Source of the DNA: Smittia aterrima
Lineage: Eukaryota > Arthropoda > Insecta > Diptera > Chironomidae
Direction: 5' to 3'
DNA: 64,000 nt
Assembly: GCA_033063855.1 (NCBI GenBank)
Contig: CP093829.1
Span: 4,784,243 to 4,848,242 of the forward strand
Shown: positions 8,898 through 19,100 of the stretch, piece by piece
How the letters are laid out: each line of letters opens with the position of its first letter
How positions within the stretch are numbered: position 1 is the first letter of the stretch
Notes under the pieces: generated by a model
The model's database searches: none
What the model was told of the DNA's origin: nothing
What the model saw: only the letters and a program-made list of their open reading frames with translations
Translations under genes and position numbers: made by a program

Positions 8898-10454
8898 ATG
8901 TTAAGTCGAGTGATTTCAATTGTTTTTTGTGGCCTCGCTTTCGTGAATTGCTTGGAGGCAGCGACTTGTGTTTATAAAGAAAACGATTTTGGATATTCCT
9001 GTGATCCCTTCACTGGAACATTTTTGATTGGACAACGAGAATTGTTAATCAACGGAACTCATTTGAATGGAAAGAGCGACTCCGATGTTCTCTATTTCGC
9101 TGCACTGTTCTCTCGGTTTGAAATATTTCCGAATGAAATTTTACGGAAATATGGAAACTTGAGATTTCTTTATTTGGCTTTTGTGAAAATGAGAATATTG
9201 TCAACGCTAAGAAATTGTCAAAGTCTAACAAGTCTTAACTTAAGCAATAATGAGCTTTTGGCGATTCCCTCGAAAGTCTTCCAAAACTGCAATCAACTTG
9301 AAAGATTAGACTTGGGGTATAATTTGATATCAGTTGTCGAAAGCGATTCATTCTCCGAGCTGGAAAACTTAAAGGAACTGAACTTGAGAAGTAATCAAAT
9401 TTCTTTTCTGGATTCAACAATGTTTGATGAGATGAGCTCGTTAGAAAACCTTGACATTGGAGACAATCCCTTGAAGCAAATCAACTCAAGATGGTTTCAG
9501 AATTTGAAGAACTTGACTCAACTCAAAGCTGATCACATTCAACTAACATTGATCGATGCTTTTACGTTCAGTAAGGCTCAAAATGTTGAAACAATTGTTT
9601 TAAAAAGCAACTCACTAACATCGATTCCTGAAAGTGTTTTTTCTGGATTAAAACAATTAACTTCGTTGACTTTGGAATCAAACGAAATAACCGAAATTCA
9701 TCCAAAAGCTTTTGAAGGCTGCGAGAATCTGTTGCATTTAGATTTGACATCGAATAACATCACGACAATCAAAGCAGGAACGTTTGACAATTTAAAAAAG
9801 CTTTCTGTCTTGTACGTTGACAGCAACCAAATAACTTCCATCGATCAACAGACTTTCAAAGACAACGAGAAGTTGAAAAACTTGTATTTACATAAAAACA
9901 AATTGACATCGATTAATTTCTTGAGGAATGAAGCTTTAAGTAATCTCACAACTCTTTATCTCACGTCAAACAAAATCAAGAACATTTCGCGGAATACTTT
10001 AGAGTTTTCAACAAATCTCAATATCTTGGACCTCAACTTTAATCTAATCGAGCATCTTCACAACTTAGGACCTTTACCAAGTCTTCAAATCTTAAAAATC
10101 AGAGGTAATCAGATCGCAAGCGTCGATAACGACTTCTTTGGCGAATTAAAAAAAAGTTTGGAAATCGACGCGAGAGATAACATTTGTGTCAACACCACTG
10201 TGACAGATCTTAATAGTTTGGAGCCATTTGATGATTGCAGAGGTCGAGCAAAAGTGCCAACGACATCAACATCACCTACGACAACAATATCTACAACAAC
10301 TGCATCTGCTTCCAATTTGTCTGTAAATTATTTCCTTATCATTGCACTTCTTCAAGTTCTTATTCTCTTAACATGGATTACAATAAAACTAGATTGGCCA
10401 AATCGATTGACCCAAGTGTATTTGCTAATAGTTTTTAAAGATTTTTTCGAATAA
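8898..10454 (+). CDS. LRR gene 5: divergent LRR protein with altered C-terminus (518 aa)
   Basis: It has a signal peptide, Cys cap and about 15 LRRs, and is the most divergent full-length copy in the array. The start at 8898 follows TTTTAG by one base. The Thr-rich stalk is the longest in the family (TSTSPTTTISTTT). Instead of stopping shortly after the hydrophobic LLQVL segment, the frame continues for about 30 residues into sequence ending at VFKDFFE, because the 3' end is joined to the array's GTCCGTCTG repeat. A GPI signal normally ends in the hydrophobic stretch, so this protein might instead be a single-pass membrane protein with a short tail, or the tail may impair anchoring. Confidence 0.82.
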   Translation: MLSRVISIVFCGLAFVNCLEAATCVYKENDFGYSCDPFTGTFLIGQRELLINGTHLNGKSDSDVLYFAALFSRFEIFPNEILRKYGNLRFLYLAFVKMRILSTLRNCQSLTSLNLSNNELLAIPSKVFQNCNQLERLDLGYNLISVVESDSFSELENLKELNLRSNQISFLDSTMFDEMSSLENLDIGDNPLKQINSRWFQNLKNLTQLKADHIQLTLIDAFTFSKAQNVETIVLKSNSLTSIPESVFSGLKQLTSLTLESNEITEIHPKAFEGCENLLHLDLTSNNITTIKAGTFDNLKKLSVLYVDSNQITSIDQQTFKDNEKLKNLYLHKNKLTSINFLRNEALSNLTTLYLTSNKIKNISRNTLEFSTNLNILDLNFNLIEHLHNLGPLPSLQILKIRGNQIASVDNDFFGELKKSLEIDARDNICVNTTVTDLNSLEPFDDCRGRAKVPTTSTSPTTTISTTTASASNLSVNYFLIIALLQVLILLTWITIKLDWPNRLTQVYLLIVFKDFFE

Positions 10455-10607
10455 AAAAAACCTTATTGTGGCCACTTTGTCCGTCCGTCTGTCTGTTAGC
10501 AAAAATTTCAATCCTAATCCTAACGCTAATCTTAATCCTAATCTTAAGTCTAATCGAAAAAATCCTTCTACCAGGTCGCCTGTGACCGATCTTCCGAATT
10601 TTTTTGT
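10432..10607. repeat. GTCCGTCTGTCTG repeat, copy 3, with embedded hexamer repeat
   Basis: The left part (GATTTTTTCGAATAAAAAAAACC..., then CCTTATTGTGGCCACTTTGTCCG) matches copy 1 at about 196-250. The right part (GAAAAAATCCTTCTACCAGG... to about 10607) matches 453-505. Between them the foldback centre is replaced by a degenerate six-base tandem repeat (about 10506-10557, units like AATCCT, AACGCT, AATCTT). The left edge overlaps the last codons of LRR gene 5. Confidence 0.65.
10506..10557. repeat. Degenerate (CTAATC)n hexamer microsatellite
   Basis: Roughly eight consecutive six-base units of the form CCTAAT, CCTAAC, GCTAAT, CTTAAT. The unit resembles, but is not, the arthropod telomeric pentamer CCTAA. 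It is open in two frames only because of its periodicity and is not treated as coding. Confidence 0.7.
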
Positions 10608-11060
10608 TGTTTTGCCGTTCGTAACCATTTATTCAAAAAACATTTTGCATACAAAATTTCTGAATTTGGCCAATCTCTCTATACTCCCAATGTACAACGA
10701 CAAGTTCAAATAAATAAAAATTTATTTTCACAAGAAAATCTCACTGATTTGTCTTCCAAGCAATCTATCAAGCTCAATCTCGTATCCAAGCGAATTACGA
10801 CCATAAAAGTTATCAACCACGACATTTTCAAGATTATTTTTGCTCATTGATTTATTCGTGAGCTTCAATAAGAAGTGATAAAGAGTTGATAACTACTTTT
10901 TTTTTCAGATAAAAGATAAAATTTTGGTCGATAAGTTTCATAGCGAGCAATACTTTTTTCAGTTACCTAATCGAACTCGTTCAGAAACAAAGTAAAATAA
11001 AATTGTTTCTTTTGTTTTCTCAAATTAAATTATTCGTTTTCTCAAAAATTCTGAATCAGA
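10608..11060. other. Spacer and promoter of LRR gene 6
   Basis: No gene. AATAAA is present around 10710-10715, a candidate polyadenylation signal for gene 5. From about 10735 to 10960 the sequence is shared with the spacers before gene 7 (12450-12670) and after gene 8 (15775-15995). It includes GATAAAATT...GATAAGTTT GATA pairs 20-40 bases before the initiator TCAGT at 10959-10963. The 68-base 5'UTR intron spans 10992-11059. Confidence 0.6.
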
Positions 11061-12425
11061 ATGTTTAATCGAGTGATTTTAATTGTTTTTCATTGCCTTG
11101 CTATGGCGAATTGCTTGGAGGCAGCGACATGTGTCTTCACCAATTCTCTTTTTGGATATTCTTGTGATCCCTTCACTGGAAATTTCTTGATTGGGCAGCA
11201 GGAACTATCAATTAGTGGAACTCACGTGAATGGAAACAGCGACGCAGACGTTCTCTATTTGACTGCAAATTCGTCGCGAATTGAAACATTTCCAAATGAA
11301 ATTTTAAGAAAATTCGACAACTTGAGATTGTTGTTTTTGGTCCAAGTCGAAATGAAAGTTTTGCCGACGCAATCGCTAGAAAATTGTCAAAGTCTGACCA
11401 TCCTTGACTTAAGTTGGAATGAGCTATCAGTGATTCCTACGAGAGTCTTTCAAAACTGTAATCAACTTGAAAGATTAAGCTTTGATAGGAACTCGTTAAC
11501 AATTATCGACAGTGATTCACTCTCCGGGCTCAACAATTTAAAATTTCTGCAACTCAGAGGAAACCAAATTTCAATTTTGGATTCGACGGCTTTTGATGAG
11601 ATGCTTTCGTTGGAATCTCTTGACATTGGAGAAAATCCATTGATGAGCATCAACTCGAGATGGTTTCAAAATTTAAAGAACTTAAATGAACTACAAGCAG
11701 ACCACATTCAACTGACGTCCATCGATGCTTTCACATTCAGCGGAGCTGAGAATCTTGCATTCATTAGCTTGGACTTCAATTCGCTAACATCGATTCCCGA
11801 GAATGTTTTTTCTGGTTTAAATAATTTTATTATGTTGAGTGCGTCTTCAAATGAAATATCGACAATTCATTCAGAGACTTTCAAAGACCACGCGAGCTTG
11901 TTGCTCTTGTATTTAGGAAACAACAAATTATCAACGTTTGATTTCTTGAGAAATGAAGCTTTAAGTAATCTTACGTATTTGGATCTCGGATCAAACGAAA
12001 TCAAAAACATTCCGCGGAATACTTTGGAGTTTGCATCAAGTCTTAGCATCTTGAACCTCGACTATAATCAAATCGAAGAACTTCACACTTTGGGAAACTT
12101 TCCAGATTTACGAATATTAAACATCAGAGGTAATCAGATAAGAAGCATCGACGATGATTTCTTTGACGGATTTCCAGGACGTGTAACAGTCGATGCAAGA
12201 GATAACGTTTGTATCAACAATATCATATCGGCTCTGGATCTGGATAACTTGGATCTTTTCTACACTTGCTTAGGACGGACAACTCTGGCGCCAGAGACAT
12301 CGACAGTTCTAATAACGACAACTATGGAAACAACAACTGCATCAGCCTCCAATTTGACTGTAAAATATTTCCTTATCATTGCACTTTTTCAAGTTCTTAA
12401 TGTGATAACGACAAGTTCATGTTAA
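11061..12425 (+). CDS. LRR gene 6: LRR protein with 13 repeats (454 aa)
   Basis: The signal peptide and both Cys caps are intact. Two LRRs are missing: repeat 9 (ASSNEI) joins the end of repeat 11 (HSETFKDH), a loss of about 48 residues compared with genes 1-3. Gene 7 has the same junction. The C-terminal hydrophobic tail is extended to end in NVITTSSC, because an indel removed the usual stop. The new stop TAA at 12423-12425 overlaps the polyadenylation signal AATAAA at 12424-12429, so the 3'UTR is minimal. The start at 11061 follows the CAG acceptor by one base. Confidence 0.86.
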   Translation: MFNRVILIVFHCLAMANCLEAATCVFTNSLFGYSCDPFTGNFLIGQQELSISGTHVNGNSDADVLYLTANSSRIETFPNEILRKFDNLRLLFLVQVEMKVLPTQSLENCQSLTILDLSWNELSVIPTRVFQNCNQLERLSFDRNSLTIIDSDSLSGLNNLKFLQLRGNQISILDSTAFDEMLSLESLDIGENPLMSINSRWFQNLKNLNELQADHIQLTSIDAFTFSGAENLAFISLDFNSLTSIPENVFSGLNNFIMLSASSNEISTIHSETFKDHASLLLLYLGNNKLSTFDFLRNEALSNLTYLDLGSNEIKNIPRNTLEFASSLSILNLDYNQIEELHTLGNFPDLRILNIRGNQIRSIDDDFFDGFPGRVTVDARDNVCINNIISALDLDNLDLFYTCLGRTTLAPETSTVLITTTMETTTASASNLTVKYFLIIALFQVLNVITTSSC

Positions 12426-12761
12426 TAAAAAAAAAAATTCACGAGAAATCTCACTGATTTAACTTCAAAGCAATCTATCAAGCGCAATCTCGTATCTTTA
12501 AGTACCGACTATATATATTATGAAACGTCATATTTTAGATTAAACTTATTTTGCTCTCCGATTCATTCGAAAACTTCAATTAAAGGTGATAAAAAGCTGA
12601 TAACTTTTGTTTTTCAGAAAAAAGATAAAATTCTGTTGATAAGTTTTACAGCGAGCAATACTTTTCTTCAGTTTACTAATCGAACTCGTTCAGAAACAAA
12701 GTAAAAATAAAATTGTTCCATAGTTGTTCTCAAATTAAATATTTTATTTAATATTTTCAGA
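12426..12761. other. Spacer and promoter of LRR gene 7
   Basis: This is a short spacer shared with those before gene 6 and after gene 8. It has paired GATAA motifs, initiator TCAGT at 12668-12672, the conserved TCGAACTCGTTC, and a 60-base 5'UTR intron (12701-12760). No other gene is visible. Confidence 0.6.
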
Positions 12762-14114
12762 ATGTTTAATCGAGTGATTTCAATTGCTTTTTGTTGCCTT
12801 GCTGTGGCAAATTGCTTGGAGGCAGCGACTTGTGTCTTCAGCAATTCTATTTTTGGATATTCTTGTGATCCCTTCGCTGGAAATTTCTTGGTTGGGCAAC
12901 AGGAATTGACACTCAGTGGAACTCACTTGGATGGAAAAAGCGACGCAGACGTTGTCTATTTGTTTGCAGAAAACTCTCGGATTGAAACATTTCCAAGTGA
13001 AATTTTACGGAAATTTCAAAACTTAAGAACTTTGCATTTGATTCAAGTGGAAATGAGACTTTTACCGGCACAATCATTAGACAATTGCCAAAGTCTAACA
13101 GCTATTGACTTGAGCCAGAATGAAATTTCCATGATTCCAGCGAGAGTCTTTCAAACCTGCAATCAACTTGAAAGTTTAAAGTTGAGGAGGAACTCATTAT
13201 CAGCACTCAACAGTGATTCACTCGCCGGGCTCAACAATTTGAAGTTTTTGGAACTCAGAGGAAACCAAATTTCAGTTTTGGATCCAACAATGTTTGATGA
13301 GATGCTTTCGTTGGAATCTCTTGACATTGGAGAGAATCCATTGATGAGCATCAACTCGAGATGGTTTCAAAATTTAAAGAACTTAAATGATTTACAAGCA
13401 GATAACATTCAACTGACGTCCATCGATGCTTTCACATTCAGCGGAGCTCTGAATCTTGAATCTATTAGTTTGAACTCCAACTCCTTGACATCGATTCCTA
13501 AAAACGTTTTTTCTGGTTTAAAAAATTTTACTATGTTGAGTGCGTCTTATAATGAAATAGCGACAATTGATTCAGAGACTTTCAAAGACCACGAGAGCTT
13601 GATGCTATTGGATTTACTATACAACAAATTATCAACGTTTGATTTCTTGAGAAATGAAGCTTTAAGTAAACTCACGTATTTGAACCTAGGATCAAACGAA
13701 ATCAAAAACATTCCGCGGAATACTTTCGAGTTTTTAACAAGTCTTCGAGTTCTGCTTCTCAGTTATAATGAAATTGAACAACTTCACACTTTGGGAAATT
13801 TTCCAGATTTACAAAGTTTGAACATCAGAGGTAATCAGATAAGAAGCATTGATGGTGATTTCTTCGATGGATTTCAATACCGTGTAACAGTCGATGCAAG
13901 AGATAACGTTTGTATCAACAATATCGCATCGGTTCTGGATAACTTGGAGATTTTCTACACTTGCTTGGGACGGACAACTCTGGCGCCAGATACATCAACA
14001 GTTCTAATAACGACAACTACATCAACGACAACAGCTTCAGCCTCTGATTTGACTGTAAAATATTTCCTTATCTTTGCACTTCTTCAAGTTCTTAATGCGA
14101 TAACGACGTTGTAA
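12762..14114 (+). CDS. LRR gene 7: LRR protein with 13 repeats (450 aa)
   Basis: Like gene 6 it lacks two central LRRs at the same position (ASYNEI joined to DSETFKDH), so the two descend from one shortened ancestor. The N-terminal half is a mosaic: parts of repeats 2-4 (SQNEISMIPARVFQTCNQ) match gene 2, while the caps and C-terminal part match gene 6. The Thr-rich stalk is followed by a hydrophobic tail ending NAITTL. The start at 12762 follows CAG by one base. Confidence 0.86.
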   Translation: MFNRVISIAFCCLAVANCLEAATCVFSNSIFGYSCDPFAGNFLVGQQELTLSGTHLDGKSDADVVYLFAENSRIETFPSEILRKFQNLRTLHLIQVEMRLLPAQSLDNCQSLTAIDLSQNEISMIPARVFQTCNQLESLKLRRNSLSALNSDSLAGLNNLKFLELRGNQISVLDPTMFDEMLSLESLDIGENPLMSINSRWFQNLKNLNDLQADNIQLTSIDAFTFSGALNLESISLNSNSLTSIPKNVFSGLKNFTMLSASYNEIATIDSETFKDHESLMLLDLLYNKLSTFDFLRNEALSKLTYLNLGSNEIKNIPRNTFEFLTSLRVLLLSYNEIEQLHTLGNFPDLQSLNIRGNQIRSIDGDFFDGFQYRVTVDARDNVCINNIASVLDNLEIFYTCLGRTTLAPDTSTVLITTTTSTTTASASDLTVKYFLIFALLQVLNAITTL

Positions 14115-14543
14115 CTTGATTTAAAAATATAAGCAAATGACTTCATAAAAGAAAAAATCTGCGTTACATCCTCGAATGTTTTTGAATGAAAAATTTTACG
14201 TCGTCATCAACATTGCGTAAATCTATCAATTGCATCACATTCCAAAATTTGTTAATAATAGCGACGACAAACCTTAATCATCGATTACGACCTTAGTGAC
14301 GAGACAAAAGAGTTCCGTAGATTAGGAAGCGAAAAAGCAGCCTTTAAACCGTTCGCCTTGTGAGAAAGGTACTCCAAACTTTTATTACTAAGAAAGATAA
14401 AATTATTTGATAGTGACGAAGTCAAGTTCGATAGCGACCAATAAATTTCCTCAGTAGAATAATCGAACTTGTTCGGGAAAGAAGTAAATATAAATTTGTT
14501 CCTTTTATTTTCTCAAAATAAATTATTTATCTTTTATCTCAGA
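14115..14543. other. Spacer and promoter of LRR gene 8
   Basis: It begins with sequence matching the 3' flank of gene 3, then repeats the array spacer seen at 6930-6965 and 4980-5160, including ATTATTTGATAGTGACGAAG-type sequence before the initiator TCAGT at 14451-14455. The 59-base 5'UTR intron spans 14484-14542. No separate gene. Confidence 0.6.
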
Positions 14544-15755
14544 ATGATTAATCGAGGGATTTCAATTGCTTTTTGTTGCCTTGCTATGGCGAATTGCTTG
14601 GAGGCAGCGACTTGTGTCTTCACCAATTCTAATTTTGGATATTCTTGTGATCCATTCACTGGAACTTTCTTAATTGGGCAGCAGGAACTGTCAATTGATG
14701 GAACTCACTTTAGTGGAATGCTTGACTCAGATGTAGTCTATTTGAATGCAAATGCGTCGCGGATTGAAACATTTCCAAATGAAATTTTACGGAAATTCGA
14801 CAACTTGAGATTGTTGTATTTGGTCCAAGTCGAAATGAAATTTTTACCGGCACAATCCCTAGAAAATTGTCAAAGTCTGACCAGCCTTGACTTAAGTCAG
14901 AACGAGCTAGTAATGATTCCTGCAAGAGTCTTTCAAAACTGTAATCAACTTGAAAGATTAAATTTGGAGAGGAACTCGATATCAGTTATCGACAGTGATT
15001 CATTCTCCGGGCTTAACAATTTAAAAAATTTGAGACTGAGAGGAAACCAAATTTCAATTCTGGCCCCAACAATTTTTGATGAGTTGTTATCTTTGGATAT
15101 TCTGGACATTGGACAGAATAAGATCAAGAGAATCGAAGCTGGAACATTTGATAATTTAAAAGAGCTAACTATTTTAAACGCTGACAGCAACGAAATCACT
15201 TCAATCGATTCAGAAACCTTCAAAGACAACAAGAGGTTGAAAATTTTACTTTTATACATCAACCAATTATCATCGTTTGATTTCTTGAGGAATGAAGCTT
15301 TGAGTAATCTTACGCATTTACACCTCGCATTCAACGCTATCAAAAACATTCCAGCGCAGACTCTTGAGTTTGCATCTAGTCTTAGCATCTTGGAACTCTT
15401 CTATAATCAAATCGAACATCTTCACACTTTAGGAAGTTTGCCAAATTTAATAATATTGGACATCAGAGGTAATCAAATCAAAAGCATCGACGACGATTTC
15501 TTCGATGGATTTCAAAAAAGTGTATCTGTCATTGCAAGAGATAACGTTTGTATCGACGCTAATACAATAGTTCCGGATCGTTTGGATCTTTTTTACGCTT
15601 GCTTAGGTCGGGCAACATTGGCGCCAGAGACATCGACAGTTTTAATAACGACAACAGAACCAACGACAACTGCATCAGCCTCCAATTTGACTGTAAAATA
15701 TTTCCTTATCATTGCACTTTTTCAAGTTCTTAATGTGATAACAAGTCCATGTTAA
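14544..15755 (+). CDS. LRR gene 8: shortened LRR protein with 11 repeats (403 aa)
   Basis: It has the same four-LRR deletion as gene 4 (LDIGQN joined to KIKRIEAG) but retains the full Thr-rich stalk and a tail ending NVITSPC, as in gene 6. The start at 14544 follows CTCAG by one base; an upstream in-frame extension lies in the 5'UTR intron. The stop TAA (15753-15755) overlaps AATAAA at 15754-15759. The body resembles gene 4 while the 3' end resembles genes 6 and 7, indicating recombination between copies. Confidence 0.86.
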   Translation: MINRGISIAFCCLAMANCLEAATCVFTNSNFGYSCDPFTGTFLIGQQELSIDGTHFSGMLDSDVVYLNANASRIETFPNEILRKFDNLRLLYLVQVEMKFLPAQSLENCQSLTSLDLSQNELVMIPARVFQNCNQLERLNLERNSISVIDSDSFSGLNNLKNLRLRGNQISILAPTIFDELLSLDILDIGQNKIKRIEAGTFDNLKELTILNADSNEITSIDSETFKDNKRLKILLLYINQLSSFDFLRNEALSNLTHLHLAFNAIKNIPAQTLEFASSLSILELFYNQIEHLHTLGSLPNLIILDIRGNQIKSIDDDFFDGFQKSVSVIARDNVCIDANTIVPDRLDLFYACLGRATLAPETSTVLITTTEPTTTASASNLTVKYFLIIALFQVLNVITSPC

Positions 15756-15774
15756 TAAAAATTTAGTTTCACGA

Positions 15775-16192
15775 AAAAACTCTCTGATTTATCTTCAAAG
15801 CAATCTATCAAGCTCAATCTCGTATCCAAGCGAATTACGGCCATAAAAGTTATCAGCCTCGTCATTTTCAAGATTATACTTTGTTTGCTCATTGATTTAT
15901 TCGTGAGCTTCAATCAAAGGTGACAAAGAGCTGATAATTTTCAGAAAAAAGATAAAATTCTGTTGATAAGTTTCACAGTGAGCAATACTTTTCTGCAGTA
16001 AACTAAAACCGCAATATTAGCATCAACAAGATCGTTTTCAATTTTCAAGATTTAGGACCTTTCGACATTTGCATGGGTCGTGCAATAACAACAACTGCAT
16101 CTGCCTCCAGTTTGTCTTTAAAATATTTCCTTATCATTCCACTCCTCCAAGTTCTTGATTTGATTGTGAGGAGGATGGAGGACAAAAGCTAA
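15775..16192 (+). pseudogene. LRR gene 9: deletion relic (promoter fused to 3' end)
   Basis: Bases 15775-15997 match the promoter regions of genes 6 and 7, including the GATAAAATTCTGTTGATAAG element and a mutated initiator (CTGCAGT instead of TCAGT). Directly after it the sequence jumps to the last ~50 codons of the family (about 16045-16192): the C-terminal cap remnant ICMGR, ITTTASASS, and the hydrophobic LKYFLIIPLLQVL, ending at TAA 16190-16192. The signal peptide and all LRRs are gone. This marks the downstream edge of the array. Confidence 0.8.
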
Positions 16193-19100
16193 TTTAAATT
16201 TAATTTTCAAATCCCACGAACGCTTCACTGATTTCTCCTCTAAGCCAAAGCAATTTATTCTCTTACGCTGAATAATCATTTCGAATCGTACGCAGTGATA
16301 TATGCAGCAGCAGCATAAAGCGATCGAGTAATAAAAAAAACTGTGAATTGAGTACGATCAACTGGCGCCGAGTTGAGAGATATACGAGTGGACAGCGCGT
16401 TTTCATTTTCTTCCTTCTTTCTTCAATTCCTTCTCTGTTTTGCTGATAACATTTAAAAATTATGAACGCGAAATGTAAATAACTTTCATGTCGAGCTGCA
16501 AACAGTTCCTTAATAAATTGATGCTACCGGACCGAAGCAATAAAGATTTTGTTCGAAATAAATTTGCATTTGGTTTAATTCAGTTGAGATGTCTTTACAA
16601 TCGGATCACGATTTTCGGCTTGAATGTTAATGAAGATGTTGGAGTCCGCTCTTTGATATGGCTCCATTTGAGTATTTAAGACCATTGTCACATGGCAGTG
16701 AGAAGGAGGAAGTCAATAGCATTTGCCATGACCTGGGGGAGAACAAATTTTATTTCTCTCAGCCCCAAAGAAACTTTTTTTTTCTTAAATTTATGGAAAT
16801 CGATTTTTTTTTCTCGCTCTCAAGTTCATCGTCGTTTCACTTTGTTGCTTGACTTTGTGTCCGCGATCGAATATTTCAGTTGAAAGAAATTGTTCCCTGT
16901 TATTTCCTTTTTCGAAAGTGTACCACTCGAAAAGGTCGATAAGACAGCAAAACCGTTTTAACTGCATTTTAAAGGTCACTTTGAGATTTCATGTCAACCG
17001 AATGCAAGTTTCATAAATTTTTGAATGCTCTTTTTCGCTTGAAAACAGTGAGCAAGAGAATTGTTGATAACAACCGAGGACAATCACGATGATAAACGAA
17101 ATGAAAATAAAACAATTTCTCGGTTGGCTTTCTTACGGTCGACGACACGGAACAATAAGTCGGGTTAAGGGGAAAAGCAATAAGAAGAGGAGAGAGAAGT
17201 CAAATAAATTTCGAATCCGCTGCAATTTGTTATTTGCGATAAAGCAATTTCTATGAGTTATCTCTAGCGCCCTGTCTCCTCTCACGGTGAACATAAAGAA
17301 AGAGATTTAGATTCGGTAGTTACTTCAAGAACAATGCCAAGCGAAACAATTGTTACCGAGGAGAGTTGTTGCCCATGCAGCATTAAAGGTCTGTTCGAAG
17401 ATTAGGAATTTGAAATCTGCTGAGCGATCTCGATTGCTTTATGATAATTGATATTAATTGCATGATCATGGATTTTCATTCAATGTCAGCCATTCCACAA
17501 TCGAGTGATTGATTTTAATTGTTTATTCACTCAAACTGATGTTAGCACTACCTAACTGGATGTCTTTAGCACGTAATTGCGGGAGCATTTTCCTCGCAAT
17601 TTACTTGAATTAACTTGCTGACTTCAATCGTGCATTAGCAAGGGCTTGTCAGGTAACAGCAACGAAGCAAAAGTGACATTGATTCTAATCCGATAATCAA
17701 TCGAAAGAAAAAGAAACCTTTCGCCTTCCGCGTGGGTAAAGACTGATCATTTTCAATTCAACTTCTGTTTTTTTTTTGTGTGTAGGATCTCTCTCTCTCG
17801 CGAAATCTAATTAAACTTCCCTGCGAACCAAACGAAATGTCTCTTTAAGTGAGTTAACATGAAGCTTAAGCAGCACATTGAATTTCAAAATCACACATAA
17901 TCGCATTAGATAAACTGAAACCTGCTGGCAATTGCATTTCCCGCAAACGCTATCGAATAATTGACTATTAACACAATTTAACAAAAACGGTTCAATACGA
18001 TCTCGTTGGTGAAGCATTGTGCATTAAAAATCCGATGTTAATTGCCTTTATTTCATCGACCTATTGTCACTCGATCGCTATTGTTCGAGCGTTTAAGTCT
18101 TTTCTTTTCTATTATTGCGCGCAGATAAATTCAAATCCTAATCAATTGCGCGGACTCGAACAATGCATCATAGGGCGAATGCAAAAAGTCATGTAAATTG
18201 AGTTAGGTAAAAGCAGGAGCAGCAAACGTGGAATGGCAGCTCAGTACCTCAATCATTCGTAGAGCCACATAAATTTTATGATAGCGAATTATTTCATCAC
18301 AAAAATAAACTTTCAGAGCTTCGCAAGTAACGAGCCTGTCGTTGTCTTGAATTGCTATATAATTCAAGAGCTTGAAGTGCGTATTGTTCGATGATAAATT
18401 TATTTATGTGCACTTGTTAGCCGAGGCACAGGAATCTCGCTCTCCATCACCGCATATATTGACATACCAGCAGAGTTCACTTTTGGCATAATTTGCATTT
18501 CTTATTTGGTCGTCTATCCTTTCTTGGTTTCATCTTTCCAGAGTTTAATGCGTATTGGGTTGAGATGATGAAGTATATTTGCTTTGTTTTCCTCTCGCAC
18601 AAAAAACGCGAAAGAAATAAAGTATTTTTGCTTTTTAAATTGTTGAAGGGCTTTTATGCGTAAAAAATGTTAACTGTCGATTTTGATTTAAATTATTTAT
18701 TGAAATATTTAACGGTTTTATTTGTAAATCCTTTTAATTGAACTTGAATTCTAATTAGAAAATAAATTTAATCTTTAAATTCTCTCTAAACATCAAACAA
18801 ACAAAAATATTTCTTCCTCCGCATAAAAATCCCTAAAACAAAACGTAAGCAAATAAATAAAATGCCGTAAGCAATGGGAAATTGAAACATAAACAGTTTT
18901 GTTTGCAATCCACAGAGCGATCGAGCTTTATTTCTTCTTGGAGAAATATTGCAATAAATAACGAAAAAAAAACTACGGAAATCTAAAACGTCAATTAGCT
19001 CCGCTAATTCTGGATATTCCCTTCGCGATATTGTTCTCACTCTTGAAAGCAGCAACAGAAATAATAATAATAACATTCTCTTTGTTCAAAGTAGTGAGAA

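Noticed and set aside
10506..10557. Telomere-like repeat
   Set aside because: Units are degenerate hexamers (CTAATC type), not the arthropod pentamer CCTAA, and are embedded in an array repeat.
841..15388. Many minus-strand open frames within the LRR genes
   Set aside because: They mirror the LRR codon periodicity and have no independent start context, signal or domain.
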